This document shows positions 43,135-51,165 of a stretch of 64,000 nt of DNA, piece by piece. Under the pieces are notes generated by a model that saw nothing but the letters and a program-made list of their open reading frames with translations, was not told the origin of the DNA and searched no databases. The stretch is from positions 124,001-188,000 of the forward strand of contig JAVJON010000019.1 of assembly GCA_040216765.1 (NCBI GenBank), written 5' to 3'. This stretch comes from Marinibaculum sp040216765. GTDB lineage: Bacteria; Pseudomonadota; Alphaproteobacteria; Ferrovibrionales; Ferrovibrionaceae. Positions within the stretch are counted from its first letter, which is position 1. Each line of letters starts with the position of its first letter. Position numbers and translations under genes: made by a program.

Positions 43135-44670
43135 TCACGGCCGCCACCTGAACAGCAGGCCGATCGCCAACTCTACCAATTGGCGATCGTGCCGCAAGAA
43201 TTCAAACCATTTCTCGTCGTTGTCCCCCAGCAGGCGGTCATAGGACATCGTCATGACCTCCAGCGCGCCCTCCGGCTGCCCCGGCCCAAGGTCCCAATAC
43301 TCCTTGCCAAAATACGGGTTCACATACTTGTCGCGTCTGGCCCGCTCCCGCGGGCCGTAGGCAAAGCCCGTGAGTTGCGACAGTCGCAGCAGCTCCTCGC
43401 CCACCGTGCGCCGCTTGTGCAGGTCCTGGAAGTATCGGTCCAGCTCGGGCATCGCCGCCTGCAGGCGGTGCGTGAACTCGTGCACCATGCTGTCGACGTT
43501 GCGCGCGATAATGAAGCCCTCTCCCGGGCTGGCATCCACGTCGCCATAGGCGGTCAGGGGGACCGTCTCCGGCGGCTGCGTCGGCCCGTGGGTGTACTGC
43601 ATCGCACGCGTCTCGACCCGCCGGACGTGCAGCGGGCCGAAGCCGTCGGCGAACTGCGTCCAGTCGTCCGGGAACCTGGTGCTGGCGGCGCGCAGAAGGT
43701 CGACGCCGGCGCCGCGCCTGGTCGCGGTCGCCGCCGGCGTCGCCACCGGCCGGGCGGCGGCCAGCCGCTCGCGGATCGCCAGCCGCACCGCCGCCGCCTG
43801 CTCGATCGACAGCGCGACCCGCGGCGGCGCCAGCTCGTCCAACAGTTCCCGGCCGGCCTCGATCGCCTCGTCCAGGCCCGGGTTTGCGAACGGCACCTGC
43901 AGGCGGCCTTCGACGGCCGTTCGAAGTTTGCCGTCGAGCTTCGGCAGCCGCTCGCGCAGGGCCCTGCGCGCATCGTCCGAGATCCGGCTGGCGCCTGGCG
44001 CATAGGCCCAGCCCGGGTCGATGCCCTTCGGCACGTCGACCGTCCGCGGGCTGGGGCCGCGGCTGCCGACCGTGCGGGTCTCCCAGACGATCTCCGGCGC
44101 CTTGTCCGGCCCGGACTTGCCGAGGCGCGCCAGATCCTCGGCCGACAGCGTCTCGATCCAGCACTGGCAGCCCCAGCCGTTCGGCGTGTAGTGCGTCCGC
44201 CACCAGGGGTCGTCAGCCCGCAGCACCAGCCCGTCCCAGCCCACATGCTCCAGCCGCGGATGCTCGACCGCGTCGCTGTGCCGGTACATCCACCAGGGCC
44301 GGTGCAGCAGCAGGTCCGGATCGGTCATCTGCCGGTAGCGGCCGGCGGCATAGCTGGCGCGCAGGTTGGCCTCGTAGATCACGCGGCTGCGCCAGCCCTC
44401 GCCGCCGTTGTAGCTCCAGCCATGGCGATGGACGAGCTGGCGGAAGTCCCGGCGGAAGGTCTCCAGGGTGGTGCCGTCGGCGATCGCCTTGTCGACGGCG
44501 CCGCGCAGGTCCTGCAGGAGGTCCGCCTTGTAGGCGCCCGCGACCATGAAGCCGGTGTCGTGCGCCTCGTGCCACAGGTCCGTCCAGGCGCGCGTCGGGA
44601 CATTCGTCTTGCGGCGAAAGTAGTCGAGCTGCTCGGCAAAGGGCCTGGCGCCCCAGCGGGCCTCCGGCAT
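43135..44670 (-). CDS. MuF-like head morphogenesis protein with C-terminal HExxH domain
   Basis: A 511-residue protein. The N-terminal ~175 residues are phage Mu protein F / SPP1 gp7-like (minor capsid/ejected protein): FRQLVHRHGWSYNGGEGWRSRVIYEANLRASYAAGRYRQ ending GWGCQCWIETLSAEDLA. The C-terminal half has SMVHEFTHRLQ (HExxH at 397-401) and, about 70 residues on, GALEVMTMSYDRLL with Glu471, as in gluzincin-type metallopeptidases. ATG 44670 is preferred to an upstream in-frame start because the upstream part overlaps the portal gene and a ggggggc ribosome-binding run lies nearby. Comparable MuF-C fusions are known polymorphic toxins or ejected effectors. Confidence 0.85.
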   Translation of the reverse strand: MPEARWGARPFAEQLDYFRRKTNVPTRAWTDLWHEAHDTGFMVAGAYKADLLQDLRGAVDKAIADGTTLETFRRDFRQLVHRHGWSYNGGEGWRSRVIYEANLRASYAAGRYRQMTDPDLLLHRPWWMYRHSDAVEHPRLEHVGWDGLVLRADDPWWRTHYTPNGWGCQCWIETLSAEDLARLGKSGPDKAPEIVWETRTVGSRGPSPRTVDVPKGIDPGWAYAPGASRISDDARRALRERLPKLDGKLRTAVEGRLQVPFANPGLDEAIEAGRELLDELAPPRVALSIEQAAAVRLAIRERLAAARPVATPAATATRRGAGVDLLRAASTRFPDDWTQFADGFGPLHVRRVETRAMQYTHGPTQPPETVPLTAYGDVDASPGEGFIIARNVDSMVHEFTHRLQAAMPELDRYFQDLHKRRTVGEELLRLSQLTGFAYGPRERARRDKYVNPYFGKEYWDLGPGQPEGALEVMTMSYDRLLGDNDEKWFEFLRHDRQLVELAIGLLFRWRP

Positions 44671-44674
44671 CGGG

Positions 44675-46168
44675 TCAGCGCCCCCCGGAGCCGCTCTCGG
44701 TGCGGACATCGTCCCGGCCGGCCAGCTCCGCCGCCATCAAGGCCCGGCCCAGCACGGCCGCGAAGCGATCGTCGGGCAGGTCCGGGAAAAGCTCGGCCAG
44801 GCCGTCGCGCAGCTCCTCCAGCGATCCGGCACTGTCCACCAGGCGGCGGACCGGCTCCATCATCGCGTCGATCGCGCCGGCGGCCTCGATCTCCAGCCGG
44901 TCGGCCTGCCGCGACACGATCGCGCCGCGAGGGCGGCGGCCGGGCTCGGCGAACTCTGCCCCGGCCCCCAGTCCAGGGCCGCGCTCTTCCACGCCGGTGC
45001 CCCGCCGGACATAGCCGTCGCCATAGGTCTCGTGGATATAGGCCTCGGTCGGTTCCCAGCCGATCTCGTACAGGGTCTTGTCGCGCTGCGACCTGGCCGT
45101 CAGGTCCTCTTCCTCGGAGACCTGGCGATAGACCTTCGGCGCCGCCGCTCCGGGGAAGTTCCAGGCGGTCAGCCAGGTCGCCGGCCCGTCGTTGAAGCTT
45201 TCGCAGACCAGGTCTGCATCGCCCTTCACCACCTCCAGCTTCACGTCCTGGTGGACTTCGGCCTGGCTCTTCGACGAGCCGTCGTCCGTCGTCATGGTCT
45301 GCGACAGGACGATCTTCGCGATCGCGCCGTCCATCCTGCGCAGGAAGCTGTCATAGTCGCCGCCGGCCGATCTCGCCGCTTCCAAGATCTCTACGGCGAC
45401 CCCTTCCGGGAACACAACGGCGCTGTCCGTGGTCAGCGCCTGCAGCGCGGTCAGCAGCCGGTCGATCTCCTGCTGGCTGGCTCCGGGCGGGACTTTGCCG
45501 GTGGCGGTGCCGCCGGCGAACTTCTCCATCCACACGGCCCAGAACTTGAGGCCGTTCCTCTTGAACCAGACCGGCCAGAACAGATACCAGGCCAGCCCGC
45601 GGCCATAGGGATCGTCGTCGTCGTCCGCGCCGGCGGTGAAGCTCCAGAACTTGCTGGCGGGGAGCTCCTCGCCGTCCGGCTTCCCCGGCACCATCAGCCG
45701 CAGGCTGCCATCCTTGTGCCAGCGGAACTTGTGCGGGCGGCGGATCAGGATGTCGCTCAGGACGATCTTCGTGCCATCGGCCCGGTACATCAGCTCGCCG
45801 ACACCGAAGCCGTAGAAGATCCCGGACAGCATCTTGTAGGAGACGCGGTCCCAGGGCAGCGCCAGCAGCTGCGCGCGCAGATGGTCGGCGGCCGCCTTGT
45901 CCAGTGCGCTGTCGCCGCCCGGCTCGACATCCCAGTTGCGCGACACCACGGCCAGGCGCCGCTGCTGCCAGGTCGGCATGACCTGGTCGTCGCGCAGGAT
46001 CTGGTCGTAGAGCGCCAGGTCGGTGCCGGCCCAGGTCTGCCAGAGCGGGTCGCGCGGCCGCTTCAGCGCGCCCAGCCAGGCGCCGCCCTGTCCGGCGGCT
46101 TCCCAGCGATCGTCGCCGGCGATCGCGATCGCGCTCAGGTCCGGCCGCTTCGGCGTCTCTTCGGCCAT
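44675..46168 (-). CDS. Portal protein (DUF935, Mu gp29 family)
   Basis: A 497-residue portal ring subunit through which DNA enters the head. Family signatures include LYDQILRDDQVMPTWQQRRLAVVSRNWDVEPG, YKMLSGIFYGFGVGELMY, RRPHKFRWHKDGSLRLM, GLAWYLFWPVWFKRNGLKFWAVWMEKFAG and QTMTTDDGSSKSQAEVHQDV. It sits between terminase and MuF genes in standard Mu order, six bases from the former. Confidence 0.95.
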   Translation of the reverse strand: MAEETPKRPDLSAIAIAGDDRWEAAGQGGAWLGALKRPRDPLWQTWAGTDLALYDQILRDDQVMPTWQQRRLAVVSRNWDVEPGGDSALDKAAADHLRAQLLALPWDRVSYKMLSGIFYGFGVGELMYRADGTKIVLSDILIRRPHKFRWHKDGSLRLMVPGKPDGEELPASKFWSFTAGADDDDDPYGRGLAWYLFWPVWFKRNGLKFWAVWMEKFAGGTATGKVPPGASQQEIDRLLTALQALTTDSAVVFPEGVAVEILEAARSAGGDYDSFLRRMDGAIAKIVLSQTMTTDDGSSKSQAEVHQDVKLEVVKGDADLVCESFNDGPATWLTAWNFPGAAAPKVYRQVSEEEDLTARSQRDKTLYEIGWEPTEAYIHETYGDGYVRRGTGVEERGPGLGAGAEFAEPGRRPRGAIVSRQADRLEIEAAGAIDAMMEPVRRLVDSAGSLEELRDGLAELFPDLPDDRFAAVLGRALMAAELAGRDDVRTESGSGGR

Positions 46169-46173
46169 GTTCC

Positions 46174-47844
46174 CTACCAGCCCGATCCGAACCCGGTGCC
46201 GCGGGCCATGCCGCCGCCGACCGATCCCCAGGGGTTGTCGCGGTTGATGCCGCCGGGCTCACCGCCCGCGGCCCGCTCGGCCTGGTAGCCGGCGCGCTTC
46301 ACGCCGGACGGCCAGCCGCCGATCGGCACCATGCCGCGCTCCGACGCATAGCGGCACAGCGCCAGCGCGATCGCCGCATCGCCATGGCGCTTGCCGGTGC
46401 TGCCCTGCGTCTTGGCCTCCGGCACCCGGGGCACGCCGCGCACCAGGCGCACGGACCGCAGGTCGGTCAGGATCTCGTCGTCCTTCGGGATGACGATCTC
46501 GTCGTCCTGGAACGCGGCCCGCAGGGGCGGCATCTCCGTCCTGTACCACTCCTCGGTGAACTTGAGCGCTTCGACCATCGACGCACCCATCTGCTGCTGG
46601 CAGCGCTCCGCCAGATAGCTGCCGCTGCCGCCGGCATCGAATGCCGCGCCGCTGAACCGCGGCAGCCGGCGCAGGACATGCAGCGCGATCTGCGCCTGTT
46701 CGGTGTGGGGGCAGTCGCGCAGCTCGATGACGAAGTCGGTGCGCAGCGCCAGGTTGGCCTGGATCGACGCCGCCCACAGCACCGTCAGGTCGATAACGCG
46801 CCCGAAATCCACCCCGACCGCCTGGCGCTCCGCGCCGGTCAGACGCTGCAGCACCGGCTCCACCTCGTCGGCGAGCCACTGGTCGACCCAGGCGAAACGG
46901 CGATCGTCGGACCAGTGGACGAACCCCTCCGGGGCCGTCCAGCGCAGCACCGGGATGTCGGCTCGCATTCGCGCCACGATCAGGGCACGGCTCAGCCAGG
47001 CGCCGCCGCCGGCCTTGGGGATGACGTCCAACTCCTCGCCGGCATCCTCGCCATACTGCGCGCGGATCTTGGCGACCCATTCCGCCTCGGCCGCCGGCGA
47101 CCAGGTCTTGCCGGTGACCAGGCAGATCCGGCGATACAGGCCGTCTGCCACCGCGTCGTCGAAGGTGATCCGTACCAGGGCGAAGGGCTTCTTCTCCGCG
47201 TGGGTCTCTTCGACCAGCTCGTTGAACGCGTTGTCGGCGCCATCATGGGTCGAAACCACCACCACCTTGCCGCCCCAGATCAGGAACGCCATGGCGGCCT
47301 TGAGGAGTTCGGCCAGCTCGTCGTGGAACGCCGCCTCGTCGGCGATCAACAGGCCCTGGCGGCCGCGCAAGCTCCGCGGCCGGCTCGTCAACGCCACGAT
47401 CTCGAAACCGCTGGCGAAGCGGATGCGGAAGGCCTGGATGAACTTGTCGGGCGCGCCGGGATCGGGGAACAGGAACTCGTCGACCGAGGTGGCCGCGGGG
47501 GCGAATGCGCGCGCCCACATGGCGCAGGCGTCGATAAACTCGCGCGCCATGTCCAGGTTGTAGCCCAGGTACATCACGTCCATGCCGCCGGCGGACTTGC
47601 GACCGCCGGCGGTCAGGACGCTGCTGGCGGCCAGGCCCCAGGTCAGGCCGATCCGGCGGGATTTCTCGATGACGGTGACGTCGTTGGCGTCGACCGTTGC
47701 AACGGCCCTCGCCTGATAGGGCAGCAGGACGTCGGGCAGGCTCTTGCCCTCGGTCAGGTCGGCCGGCAGGCCGGCGGCCAGGCTCTCCGCCCGGTGAGCT
47801 TCCCATTCTTCCTGACTGACCGGTCCGACAGGTGCCTCGGTCAT
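46174..47844 (-). CDS. Terminase large subunit (Mu gp28 family)
   Basis: A 556-residue headful-packaging motor. It has an atypical Walker A EKSRRIGLTWG (60-70), as in Mu-like terminases, Walker B GLLIADEAAFHDEL (Asp169, Glu170), coupling motif VVVSTHDGADN, and a C-terminal RNase-H nuclease domain opening at VGVDFGRVIDLTVLW with later FDAGGSGSYLAE and a final RHGDAAIALALC. The start overlaps the small-terminase stop (ATGA). Confidence 0.95.
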   Translation of the reverse strand: MTEAPVGPVSQEEWEAHRAESLAAGLPADLTEGKSLPDVLLPYQARAVATVDANDVTVIEKSRRIGLTWGLAASSVLTAGGRKSAGGMDVMYLGYNLDMAREFIDACAMWARAFAPAATSVDEFLFPDPGAPDKFIQAFRIRFASGFEIVALTSRPRSLRGRQGLLIADEAAFHDELAELLKAAMAFLIWGGKVVVVSTHDGADNAFNELVEETHAEKKPFALVRITFDDAVADGLYRRICLVTGKTWSPAAEAEWVAKIRAQYGEDAGEELDVIPKAGGGAWLSRALIVARMRADIPVLRWTAPEGFVHWSDDRRFAWVDQWLADEVEPVLQRLTGAERQAVGVDFGRVIDLTVLWAASIQANLALRTDFVIELRDCPHTEQAQIALHVLRRLPRFSGAAFDAGGSGSYLAERCQQQMGASMVEALKFTEEWYRTEMPPLRAAFQDDEIVIPKDDEILTDLRSVRLVRGVPRVPEAKTQGSTGKRHGDAAIALALCRYASERGMVPIGGWPSGVKRAGYQAERAAGGEPGGINRDNPWGSVGGGMARGTGFGSGW

Positions 47845-48395
47845 GCCGCAACACCCAGGATCTTCGACTTGATCTGCGCGACCACGTCGGCGCTCAGGCC
47901 GGCTTCCTGTGCGGTCACCTCGGCTTCTGCCGCGGCCTCCTGCCGGATCTCCGCGGCCAGCTGCTGGCGGATCTTGGTCTCGAAATCCTGGTCGTAGCGC
48001 AGCGCACGGCCCAGCTCGGCGAGTCCCTTGCCGAGCATCATGGTGTCCTTCGGGTCCAGCCCCCCGGCACCTTCGACCTGCAGCTTCATCAGCATGTCGA
48101 ACACCAGGCTGCGGGTCATCTCGACCAGCAGGCGGCCTTGCTTGCCCTGCGAGGCTGCGTCGCCCAGCTCGGCGACCAGCGCGTCGGTGACCTGGCGCGA
48201 CTGCCGCAGCTTCTGTGCCACCTGTTCGAAGTTCTGCGCATAGCGCCCGACGGAGCTGCGGGAGATCTCGTAGCCGCGCCCTTCCAGCCAGGTGACCAGG
48301 CTGTCGATGGTCAGCCGGCCGGTGGCGAGCAGCCGGCGGAACTCCGCCAGGTCGGCCTCCGCCAGGTCCGCTTCGATCTTGGATATTCGGGCCAT
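47841..48395 (-). CDS. Small terminase-like protein (DUF3486, Mu gp27 family)
   Basis: A 184-residue protein with the DUF3486 pattern: FRRLLATGRLTIDSLVTWLEGRGYEISRSSVGRYAQNFEQVAQKLRQSRQV, an HTH in the first third, then LVEMTRSLVFDMLMKLQVEGAGGLDPKDTMMLGKGLAELGRA and a long coiled C-terminus. Mu gp27-type proteins are thought to be the DNA-recognition subunit for packaging. It is translationally coupled to the large subunit. Confidence 0.92.
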   Translation of the reverse strand: MARISKIEADLAEADLAEFRRLLATGRLTIDSLVTWLEGRGYEISRSSVGRYAQNFEQVAQKLRQSRQVTDALVAELGDAASQGKQGRLLVEMTRSLVFDMLMKLQVEGAGGLDPKDTMMLGKGLAELGRALRYDQDFETKIRQQLAAEIRQEAAAEAEVTAQEAGLSADVVAQIKSKILGVAA

Positions 48396-48400
48396 GATGG

Positions 48401-48703
48401 TCAGGCCCGTCGGGACGGCCGGGCGACGCCCTCGATCTCGACCAGCCCCAGCGCGGCCTCATGACCGCGCAACAGGATCTCGGCGCCCAGCTTCTCTGCG
48501 CCATAGCTGGTCACCGCCACCAGGCGCGCCTCGGCCAACCATCGCAGATCTTCCCGGATCTCCTCGCGGGACACCCGGTGCTGCAGCGGCGCCAGCGCCT
48601 GCTGCAGCAGGCCCTCGCCCAGGCCGCCATCCTTCTCTTCGTCGAGCAGGCGCAGGATGCAGAGCCGGCGGTCGGCCGTCTTGATCTCGGACCACCCGGT
48701 CAT
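48401..48703 (-). CDS. VpaChn25_0724-like small phage protein (winged-helix type)
   Basis: A 100-residue protein: DRRLCILRLLDEEKDGGLGEGLLQQALAPLQHRVSREEIREDLRWLAEARLVAV and a C-terminal GAEILLRGHEAALGLVEIEGVARPSRR. This is a compact winged-helix pattern recurring in Mu-like phages immediately upstream of the small terminase. Function is unproven; it may regulate or assist packaging. It overlaps the DUF2730 gene by four bases. Confidence 0.8.
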   Translation of the reverse strand: MTGWSEIKTADRRLCILRLLDEEKDGGLGEGLLQQALAPLQHRVSREEIREDLRWLAEARLVAVTSYGAEKLGAEILLRGHEAALGLVEIEGVARPSRRA

Positions 48704-49050
48704 CGCTGGCCCCGCTCTCGCAGGAACCCGTCGATCAGGTCGAACTGCCGCTGCAGTCCGTCGGCCAGGCGCTCGAAGCCTTCGAACCGGCCGAGATGCC
48801 GCTGGAAGTCACCGTGCAGCGTCGACAGCTGGCCGCTCACCGTCTCGAAGCGCGAGGTCAGTTTGTCGATCGCGGCATTGCCCGGCAGAAACTCGATGCG
48901 CTGCTGCAGCGCGTCCAGGTCGCGCTTCATCTTCTCCAGCTCGGCCTTCTCGCGCCGGGACCGCGCCTCGCGCATCGCGATCGCAGAGCAGAGCAGAGCG
49001 GCGAGCGCCACGGCCACGCTCGCCCACTGGCCGATCTCGCCGATGGTCAC
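48700..49050 (-). CDS. DUF2730-type small membrane protein, candidate i-spanin
   Basis: A 116-residue protein with one N-terminal membrane helix (VAVALAALLCSAIAM) and a long helical remainder (REKAELEKMKRDLDALQQRIEFLP ... RLADGLQRQFDLIDGFL), the DUF2730 pattern of Mu-like lysis regions. One membrane anchor plus a coiled periplasmic helix is also the layout of inner-membrane spanins. A GTG start overlaps the holin stop (GTGA). An outer-membrane partner could be the lipoprotein at the start of this operon, but that is inference. Confidence 0.75.
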   Translation of the reverse strand: MTIGEIGQWASVAVALAALLCSAIAMREARSRREKAELEKMKRDLDALQQRIEFLPGNAAIDKLTSRFETVSGQLSTLHGDFQRHLGRFEGFERLADGLQRQFDLIDGFLRERGQR

Positions 49051-49655
49051 CGGGCGGCCCTCCCAATCCGCGAGGCCAGCGCCTCCACGATCCCGACCGG
49101 CTGCATGCCGGCGAGCACCTTCTTGTCCTCGCTGCGTTTGGCGGCATTGATGCCGAGCACGGTCAGAGCGAAGCCCATCATCACCGACAGGGCGCTGACC
49201 AGGCCGGCGATCGCGTCGATCACGACGGCTGCCATGCCGGGCTCGTCGATGACGCTGTAAAGCACCGTCGACACGATCATCAGGACCGACAGCACCCAGG
49301 TGGCGGTCAGCGCATAGCCCATCGTCGGGCGCCACCGGCGGACATACCAGTCGCTCGATGCCACCTCGATCTGCATCGTCCGGTTCACGATATCGAGCCG
49401 TTCCGTCTCGGCCTTGTACAGCGCCAGCTCGACATCCTTCAGGTGCCGCTGCATCTCGATCACCAGCACCGGGTCCGCGCGCAGCGCCGCTTGCGCTGCC
49501 TCCGGGCTGTCCTGGCCCGTGACCGCCTGGGCGACGCCGACCACCTGGCGGGCGACCTTCTCGCCACCCTCGCCGGCGATCCAGCGGCCGAGCTGCGGCG
49601 CGGCCATCTCTGCAATCTGCAGGGCCGCGGGGATCAACATGGCAAGGGGCAGCAT
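49047..49655 (-). CDS. Holin of the three-TM GTA/phage type
   Basis: A 202-residue protein. The N-terminus has a short hydrophobic start (LPLAMLIPAALQIAEMA) and a soluble helical part (ALRADPVLVIEMQRHLKDVELALYKAETERLDIVN, QIEVASSDWYVRRWRPTMGY), followed by membrane helices ALTATWVLSVLMIVSTVLY and AGLVSALSVMMGFALTVLG. This matches the GTA_holin_3TM family (VRR.RP signature). It lies between endolysin and DUF2730 in a lysis cassette. Confidence 0.85.
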   Translation of the reverse strand: MLPLAMLIPAALQIAEMAAPQLGRWIAGEGGEKVARQVVGVAQAVTGQDSPEAAQAALRADPVLVIEMQRHLKDVELALYKAETERLDIVNRTMQIEVASSDWYVRRWRPTMGYALTATWVLSVLMIVSTVLYSVIDEPGMAAVVIDAIAGLVSALSVMMGFALTVLGINAAKRSEDKKVLAGMQPVGIVEALASRIGRAAR

Positions 49656-49663
49656 GGCGGGCC

Positions 49664-50224
49664 TCAGCTGTAGGCGCGGCGCAGCCAGCCGGCCTCATAC
49701 CGGGCCAGCCGCGGATTGCCTGCGATCAGGACGCGATAGAAGCCGGCCGCTTCCGACCGCAGCGCGGCGGCCAGCGGGGCGGGATAGGCCACCAAGAGCG
49801 CGTTCCGGGTCACCGGCCCCAGGACACCATCCTCTGCCACCAGACGGCCGCAGGACCGCAGCGCGCGCTGTGCCAGGCGATGGGCCTGGCGTGGTCCCAT
49901 GTTGACGGCCAGGTCGAACACCTTCTCGCCGACGCCGTCCGGTAGCTGGCCGTAGCGACCGGGCTGCCAGAAGTGGCGGTAGTACAGGTCCGCTGCCTGC
50001 GCTTGGGTCAGGCCCAGGATATCGTCGCGGTCGATATCGCCGTCGCGGTCGATATCGCCGTCGCGCAGGTCCAGGCCCTGCAGGAACCGCAGGCTGACCC
50101 CCCACTGCGTGGCGCCGCCGGGATCGACCGGGTCGTCGACAAAGCCACCCTCGTGCTGCAGCACCCGCTCGATGCCGTTCATCCAGCGCGCCAGCTCGAT
50201 CTTCGACAGGCCCTCGGGCTTCAT
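49664..50224 (-). CDS. Endolysin, glycoside hydrolase family 108
   Basis: A 186-residue lysozyme-type enzyme. The GH108 catalytic signature ERVLQHEGGFVDDPVDPGGATQWGVSLRFLQ carries the active-site Glu in HEGG. The C-terminal PG_binding_3-like part has YYRHFWQPGRYGQLPDGVGEKVFDLAVNMGPRQA. Between them is an unusual DGDIDRDGDIDRDDI stretch, a duplicated Asp-rich loop like a calcium site. There is no signal peptide, so the holin is needed for release. Coupled to the lipoprotein gene (ATGA). Confidence 0.92.
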   Translation of the reverse strand: MKPEGLSKIELARWMNGIERVLQHEGGFVDDPVDPGGATQWGVSLRFLQGLDLRDGDIDRDGDIDRDDILGLTQAQAADLYYRHFWQPGRYGQLPDGVGEKVFDLAVNMGPRQAHRLAQRALRSCGRLVAEDGVLGPVTRNALLVAYPAPLAAALRSEAAGFYRVLIAGNPRLARYEAGWLRRAYS

Positions 50225-50550
50225 GACGGATCGCCCTCGGGCGGCGGCTCGATCGCCTCCCAATGCTCGCCGGCGGCGACCATGCAGCTGATGCCCGAGC
50301 CCGGGGCGGTCACCAAGACCGTCCAGGTCGAGCCGTCGCGGGCGGGGTACAGCACCGTCAGGCGTCCGCCCGACAGGCCATAGCCCGCCGGCGCCGCGCC
50401 GTACTGGGCGCGCAGCTGCGCGTCCGCCTCGGCGGTCGGCAGGCAGGCGACGTGCTGTGCCCGGGCGGGGGCGACAACGGCGGGAGTGACGGCACCGCAA
50501 GCCGCAAGCAGCAATGCGACGCCGAAGGTGATGCAGCGGGTGAGTTTCAT
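50221..50550 (-). CDS. Small phage lipoprotein of the lysis operon
   Basis: A 109-residue precursor with a clear lipoprotein signal (MKLTRCITFGVALLLAAC, lipid Cys at residue 18), then a short Ala/Pro linker and a compact domain with cysteines (VACLPTAEADAQLRAQY, STWTVLVTAPGSGISCMVAAGEHW). It is the first gene after the putative Mor-activated promoter. Similar short alpha-proteobacterial phage lipoproteins are uncharacterised; an outer-membrane spanin role is possible from its location. The predicted transcription start is almost at its ATG. Confidence 0.7.
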   Translation of the reverse strand: MKLTRCITFGVALLLAACGAVTPAVVAPARAQHVACLPTAEADAQLRAQYGAAPAGYGLSGGRLTVLYPARDGSTWTVLVTAPGSGISCMVAAGEHWEAIEPPPEGDPS

Positions 50551-50557
50551 GGCCCGG

Positions 50558-50640
50558 AGCCTAAGCGGCCCCGGCAGCTGAAGGCGGCTCGGAAATATGT
50601 CCGAGCCGCGGGCGGCAGCGGTGCGCGATGACGGTATGCG
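50558..50640 (-). promoter_or_regulatory. Putative Mor-activated promoter Pm1 (lysis/packaging operon)
   Basis: A perfect 10-bp-arm dyad (gcggctcgga, six-base centre, tccgagccgc) spans 50584-50609. A TAGGCT -10-like hexamer (50558-50563) lies 36 bp downstream centre-to-centre, with no -35 box. In Mu, Mor binds a dyad centred near -43 of a promoter lacking a -35. The same arrangement precedes the capsid operon. Confidence 0.7.
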
Positions 50641-50660
50641 GGGCCACCCGGCGGCGCAAG

Positions 50661-51074
50661 TCAGAACAGATTGCCCTGCCGGGCGCCTGCCCCGGCCTCC
50701 GAGCCGGGGTCCGCGGCCGGGTCGTTGCAGATCCGGCGCACCTGGCGCGCCGTCAAGCCGAACCGGCTGGCCGCATCCTGCTTCGACATCCCGGCCGCCA
50801 CCGCGGCCCGGATCGCCGCATAGTGCGCCGCCGGAGCGCGCGGCACCTCGAAATGCCGCACCCCGTCGCCCAGGTCCCCCGACTGGATCAGCTCCAGCAC
50901 GGCCGCGGCGGCCACCGGCCCGATCGCCCGCACCACCGGATTGTCCGGTCGCGCGGAGACCGAGACGATCCGCCCGCCCAGCACCCGCGACAGCCGAAGC
51001 GCAGCCTCCAAGCCGACCGCGTCGGCGATCCGGCGCAGGCTCGGCGGCAGAGGGATGTCGTCGGAAGCGGTCAT
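50661..51074 (-). CDS. mor: Mor-type transcriptional activator of middle/late genes
   Basis: A 137-residue protein with the Mor/C family layout: an N-terminal dimerisation domain (LPPSLRRIADAVGLEAALRLSRVLGGRIVSVSARPDNPVVRAIG), then a C-terminal HTH (AHYAAIRAAVAAGMSKQDAASRFGLTARQVRRICND). The upstream in-frame ATG at 51101 is possible; 51074 has a ggggcga ribosome-binding stretch. It is placed between early genes and the lysis operon, where Mu mor lies. No second C-type activator was found, so one factor may serve both middle and late promoters. Confidence 0.85.
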   Translation of the reverse strand: MTASDDIPLPPSLRRIADAVGLEAALRLSRVLGGRIVSVSARPDNPVVRAIGPVAAAAVLELIQSGDLGDGVRHFEVPRAPAAHYAAIRAAVAAGMSKQDAASRFGLTARQVRRICNDPAADPGSEAGAGARQGNLF

Positions 51075-51165
51075 GTCAGATCGCCCCGGCGGCATTGTCA
51101 TTGCGCGGGCGGAGTCGGCGCGCGAGACTCAAGTCCAGGGATATCAGACTGGAGGGGATGATCCG

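Noticed and set aside
50661..51074. A separate C-type late activator in addition to Mor
   Set aside because: Only one Mor/C-family protein was found; the other HTH proteins (XRE, SANT, wHTH) do not have the Mor/C layout.
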